This document shows positions 35,897-37,395 of a stretch of 37,395 nt of DNA, piece after piece. The position numbers and the translations under genes are program-made. The stretch lies in the NCBI GenBank assembly GCA_002839825.1, contig PGYU01000025.1, positions 1 through 37,395 on the forward strand. The letters are read 5' to 3'. This DNA comes from Ignavibacteriae bacterium HGW-Ignavibacteriae-1 (lineage in GTDB: Bacteria > Bacteroidota > Ignavibacteria > Kapaibacteriales > UBA2268). The notes beneath the pieces were generated by a model, which ran no database searches, was not told the origin of the DNA, and worked only from the letters and a program-made list of their open reading frames with translations. Each line of letters begins with the position of its first letter. Position 1 is the first letter of the stretch.

Positions 35897-36412
35897 ATGA
35901 TAAAAGTTTGCATTTTATTTGTAACTTTTTTGTTGTTTGGAACATCTTGTAATTCTGAAGAAAAGCAAGAAAAAAAAACTAATCCCGAGAATGATATGAA
36001 ATTTGAGATACAAAAGACTGAACAAGAATGGAAAAAGTTCTTGGATGACGAATCCTACAGGGTTTTGCGTCAGAAAGGCACCGAAAGTCCACATACCGGA
36101 AAGTATAATTTACATTTCGAAGAGGGCGTCTATGCTTGCAAAGCTTGTGGTAGCACATTGTTCGAGTCGGACACCAAATTTAATGCTCATTGCGGTTGGC
36201 CCAGTTTTTCTGACGTTGCCGATTCGGATGCAATCGTAGAAGTTGACGATTCAAGCTACGGTATGATTCGCACAGAAGTTGTTTGTGCAAAATGCGGTGG
36301 GCATCTCGGACATGTTTTCAATGATGGACCTGCACCGACCGGGCTAAGATATTGCATTAATTCAGTTTCAATTAATTTTGTCGAAAAAAATAAAGAAGAA
36401 GATGAAAAATAA
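35897..36412 (+). CDS. msrB: MsrB methionine-R-sulfoxide reductase, lipoprotein
   Basis: Reduces methionine R-sulfoxide in proteins. The ATG at 35897 is chosen because AAAGG lies about 9 nt upstream; a GTG at 35888 is an alternative. The 171-residue protein has a lipoprotein signal with LFGTSC (Cys18), so it is probably periplasmic and membrane-anchored, unlike cytosolic MsrB. The zinc ligands are two CxxC pairs, CKAC (81, 84) and CAKC (130, 133). The catalytic Cys153 is in RYCINS, and Cys99 in HCGWPSF is a candidate resolving cysteine. [16 protein letters not shown] and [15 protein letters not shown] complete the signature. It is followed by an overlapping gene of unknown function. Confidence 0.96.
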   Translation: MIKVCILFVTFLLFGTSCNSEEKQEKKTNPENDMKFEIQKTEQEWKKFLDDESYRVLRQKGTESPHTGKYNLHFEEGVYACKACGSTLFESDTKFNAHCGWPSFSDVADSDAIVEVDDSSYGMIRTEVVCAKCGGHLGHVFNDGPAPTGLRYCINSVSINFVEKNKEEDEK

Positions 36413-37001
36413 GGCTGAAGACATTTTAAACGATTTGATAAAAAACAAAACTGACTTCGATACTTCCAAAAAGGAACTCATCGAAGTAATCAAAAAGGTA
36501 ATGCCCACGTTCAACTTGGCTGCACTCAAAGCAGTTGACTTTGACCGCACTTTAATCGAATTCGAAAATTGGCTCGTCCAAACTATCACAGAAGACCCTT
36601 TGCCCGGCTCGGTAAAGTCAATCTGGTTTGCAATAACCGATTCATCTAAAGAGGACGCTCCATCGGAGATTCAGCTTGTCGTGAAGGGCTCAAAACAAAC
36701 GCCGGAAACCAAACCCAACGATTGGTATGCGGTAGATTTGTGGGATGCTAACGGCAAATCATCAGAAATCAAAGCATTCAAAACAATCTCGAACGCCATA
36801 AAAAACAATCCTGATGATGCAGAAATGCTCTTGAATTTCGTTATGCCGGCTTTCACAATCATATTGATTAATTCCGGTTTTGATATTATAAAGCACGAAT
36901 TCATAATCTATTATCCGCAAATTTACGTCGGGTGTGGTTTTGACGGTGGCAAACAATACATCGTCGGCAAAATCACCGAAGATGGTATTAGTAATCTTTA
37001 A
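36402..37001 (+). CDS. Hypothetical protein, unrecognised
   Basis: I do not recognise this 199-residue protein. I start at the ATG at 36402 ([13 protein letters not shown]), which overlaps the msrB stop by 11 nt and has AAGAAGAAG directly upstream; a TTG at 36378 is a less likely alternative. There is no signal peptide or membrane helix of full length, although [17 protein letters not shown] (about 148-164) is hydrophobic. The N-terminal 45 residues look helical and charged, followed by an alternating beta/alpha pattern ([38 protein letters not shown]). The overlap with msrB and short gap to the TrhO gene suggest one transcript. It is probably cytoplasmic. Its base composition is like the neighbours. 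Confidence 0.75.
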   Translation: MKNKAEDILNDLIKNKTDFDTSKKELIEVIKKVMPTFNLAALKAVDFDRTLIEFENWLVQTITEDPLPGSVKSIWFAITDSSKEDAPSEIQLVVKGSKQTPETKPNDWYAVDLWDANGKSSEIKAFKTISNAIKNNPDDAEMLLNFVMPAFTIILINSGFDIIKHEFIIYYPQIYVGCGFDGGKQYIVGKITEDGISNL

Positions 37002-37019
37002 AAATCGTAATTGAAAAAT

Positions 37020-37395
37020 ATGAATCTTGACTTGAGCTATACACTTTTGACATTTTACAAATTTGTAGATATTCCAAATCCTACCGACATTGTTGCCGAG
37101 CACAAGGAATTTTGCGATGACATCGGGCTTAAGGGCAGAATCTTCATAGGTGAAGAGGGTATCAGCGCTACTCTTACAGGTAAAAAGGGACAAATCAAGG
37201 CATATCGCCTCTATCTTGATAGCATCCCCTATTTCAGAAATATTCCGGATATTGACGATAAAGCGTGCCGTGTGGATAGCCACAAATTCAACAAAATGAT
37301 TGTCCGATACCGCAAGGAAATTGTTGCTCTCGGCAAAAGTTTTTCGGCTGAGCAAATCGAAAAAGCTACACACAAAATTTCAATAGATGAATTCA
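37020..37395 (+). CDS. trhO: TrhO-type tRNA uridine(34) hydroxylase (rhodanese-related), N-terminal part
   Basis: TrhO (YceA/UPF0176) makes 5-hydroxyuridine at position 34 of tRNA using oxygen. The frame opens at the ATG at 37020, 18 nt after the previous stop, and runs off the right edge after about 125 codons. LTFYKFVDI, EFCDDIGLKGRIFIGEEGISATLTG and IKAYRLYLDSIP match the N-terminal ferredoxin-like domain of the family, and SHKFNKMIVRYRKEIVALG leads toward the rhodanese domain. The catalytic cysteine lies outside the window. The gene symbol is assigned from the N-terminal signature only. Confidence 0.8.
   Translation, partial: MNLDLSYTLLTFYKFVDIPNPTDIVAEHKEFCDDIGLKGRIFIGEEGISATLTGKKGQIKAYRLYLDSIPYFRNIPDIDDKACRVDSHKFNKMIVRYRKEIVALGKSFSAEQIEKATHKISIDEF

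Noticed and set aside
1-37395. CRISPR arrays, tRNA/rRNA genes, insertion sequences or prophage
   Set aside because: I found no regularly spaced repeats, RNA-gene signatures, transposase or integrase motifs in any intergenic region.

Overview
The window looks like chromosome of a bacterium from the Bacteroidota/Chlorobiota side of the FCB group; an Ignavibacteria- or Kapabacteria-like lineage is a reasonable guess but is not proven here. The reasons are AT-rich DNA, few Shine-Dalgarno sequences, two complete secreted proteins ending in type IX secretion (T9SS) type A sorting domains with YPNPA motifs, BNR/YCF48 'TTNGG' propeller proteins, PD40 and SbsA-type Ig lipoproteins, and a few TAnnTTTG promoter-like elements. 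Almost all of the window is coding. No RNA gene, CRISPR array, transposase or phage gene was seen.

Layout. 1-1630 (-): N-terminal part of a secreted BNR-propeller protein that runs off the left edge. 1718-2548 (+): murI. 2554-12621 (-): seven tightly packed genes, read from the right: a 1436-residue acyl-CoA dehydratase activase-like protein, acylphosphatase, a patatin/outer-membrane-barrel fusion, a LOG/SLOG-fold protein, a small J-domain protein, a membrane-anchored rhodanese and a sensorless sigma-54 activator. Six of the seven genes are joined by overlaps and the last gap is 3 nt. 12695-14654 (-): a family 2 glycosyltransferase and a DUF2279 envelope protein. 14840-15805 (+): a RodZ-like protein. 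15806-21777 (-): kdsD, fabA, an EamA transporter, a family 4 glycosyltransferase and a T9SS cargo protein, an envelope-flavoured cluster.

21778-22361 is the only non-coding stretch longer than 300 nt. It lies immediately upstream of dnaA (GTG start), and genes diverge from it, so it is a candidate oriC, although I could not find convincing DnaA boxes. dnaA ends in a very strong hairpin terminator. To its right are a membrane Fe-S/CCG-domain oxidoreductase resembling ETF:quinone oxidoreductases (+) and a T9SS subtilase (+). 28874-34856 (-) is a four-gene unit: an Ig-like lipoprotein, KtrB/TrkH, KtrA/TrkA and a PD40 propeller protein. The right end (+) holds a YihY/BrkB membrane protein, an MsrB lipoprotein, an unrecognised 199-residue protein and the start of a TrhO-type tRNA hydroxylase cut by the window edge.

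Most genes are housekeeping or envelope functions. The parts I find least explained are the seven-gene unit headed by the giant activase, the classical FabA directly joined to kdsD, the PD40 protein translationally coupled to the potassium channel genes, and the orphan at 36402-37001. I did not see a clear new defence or mobile system.
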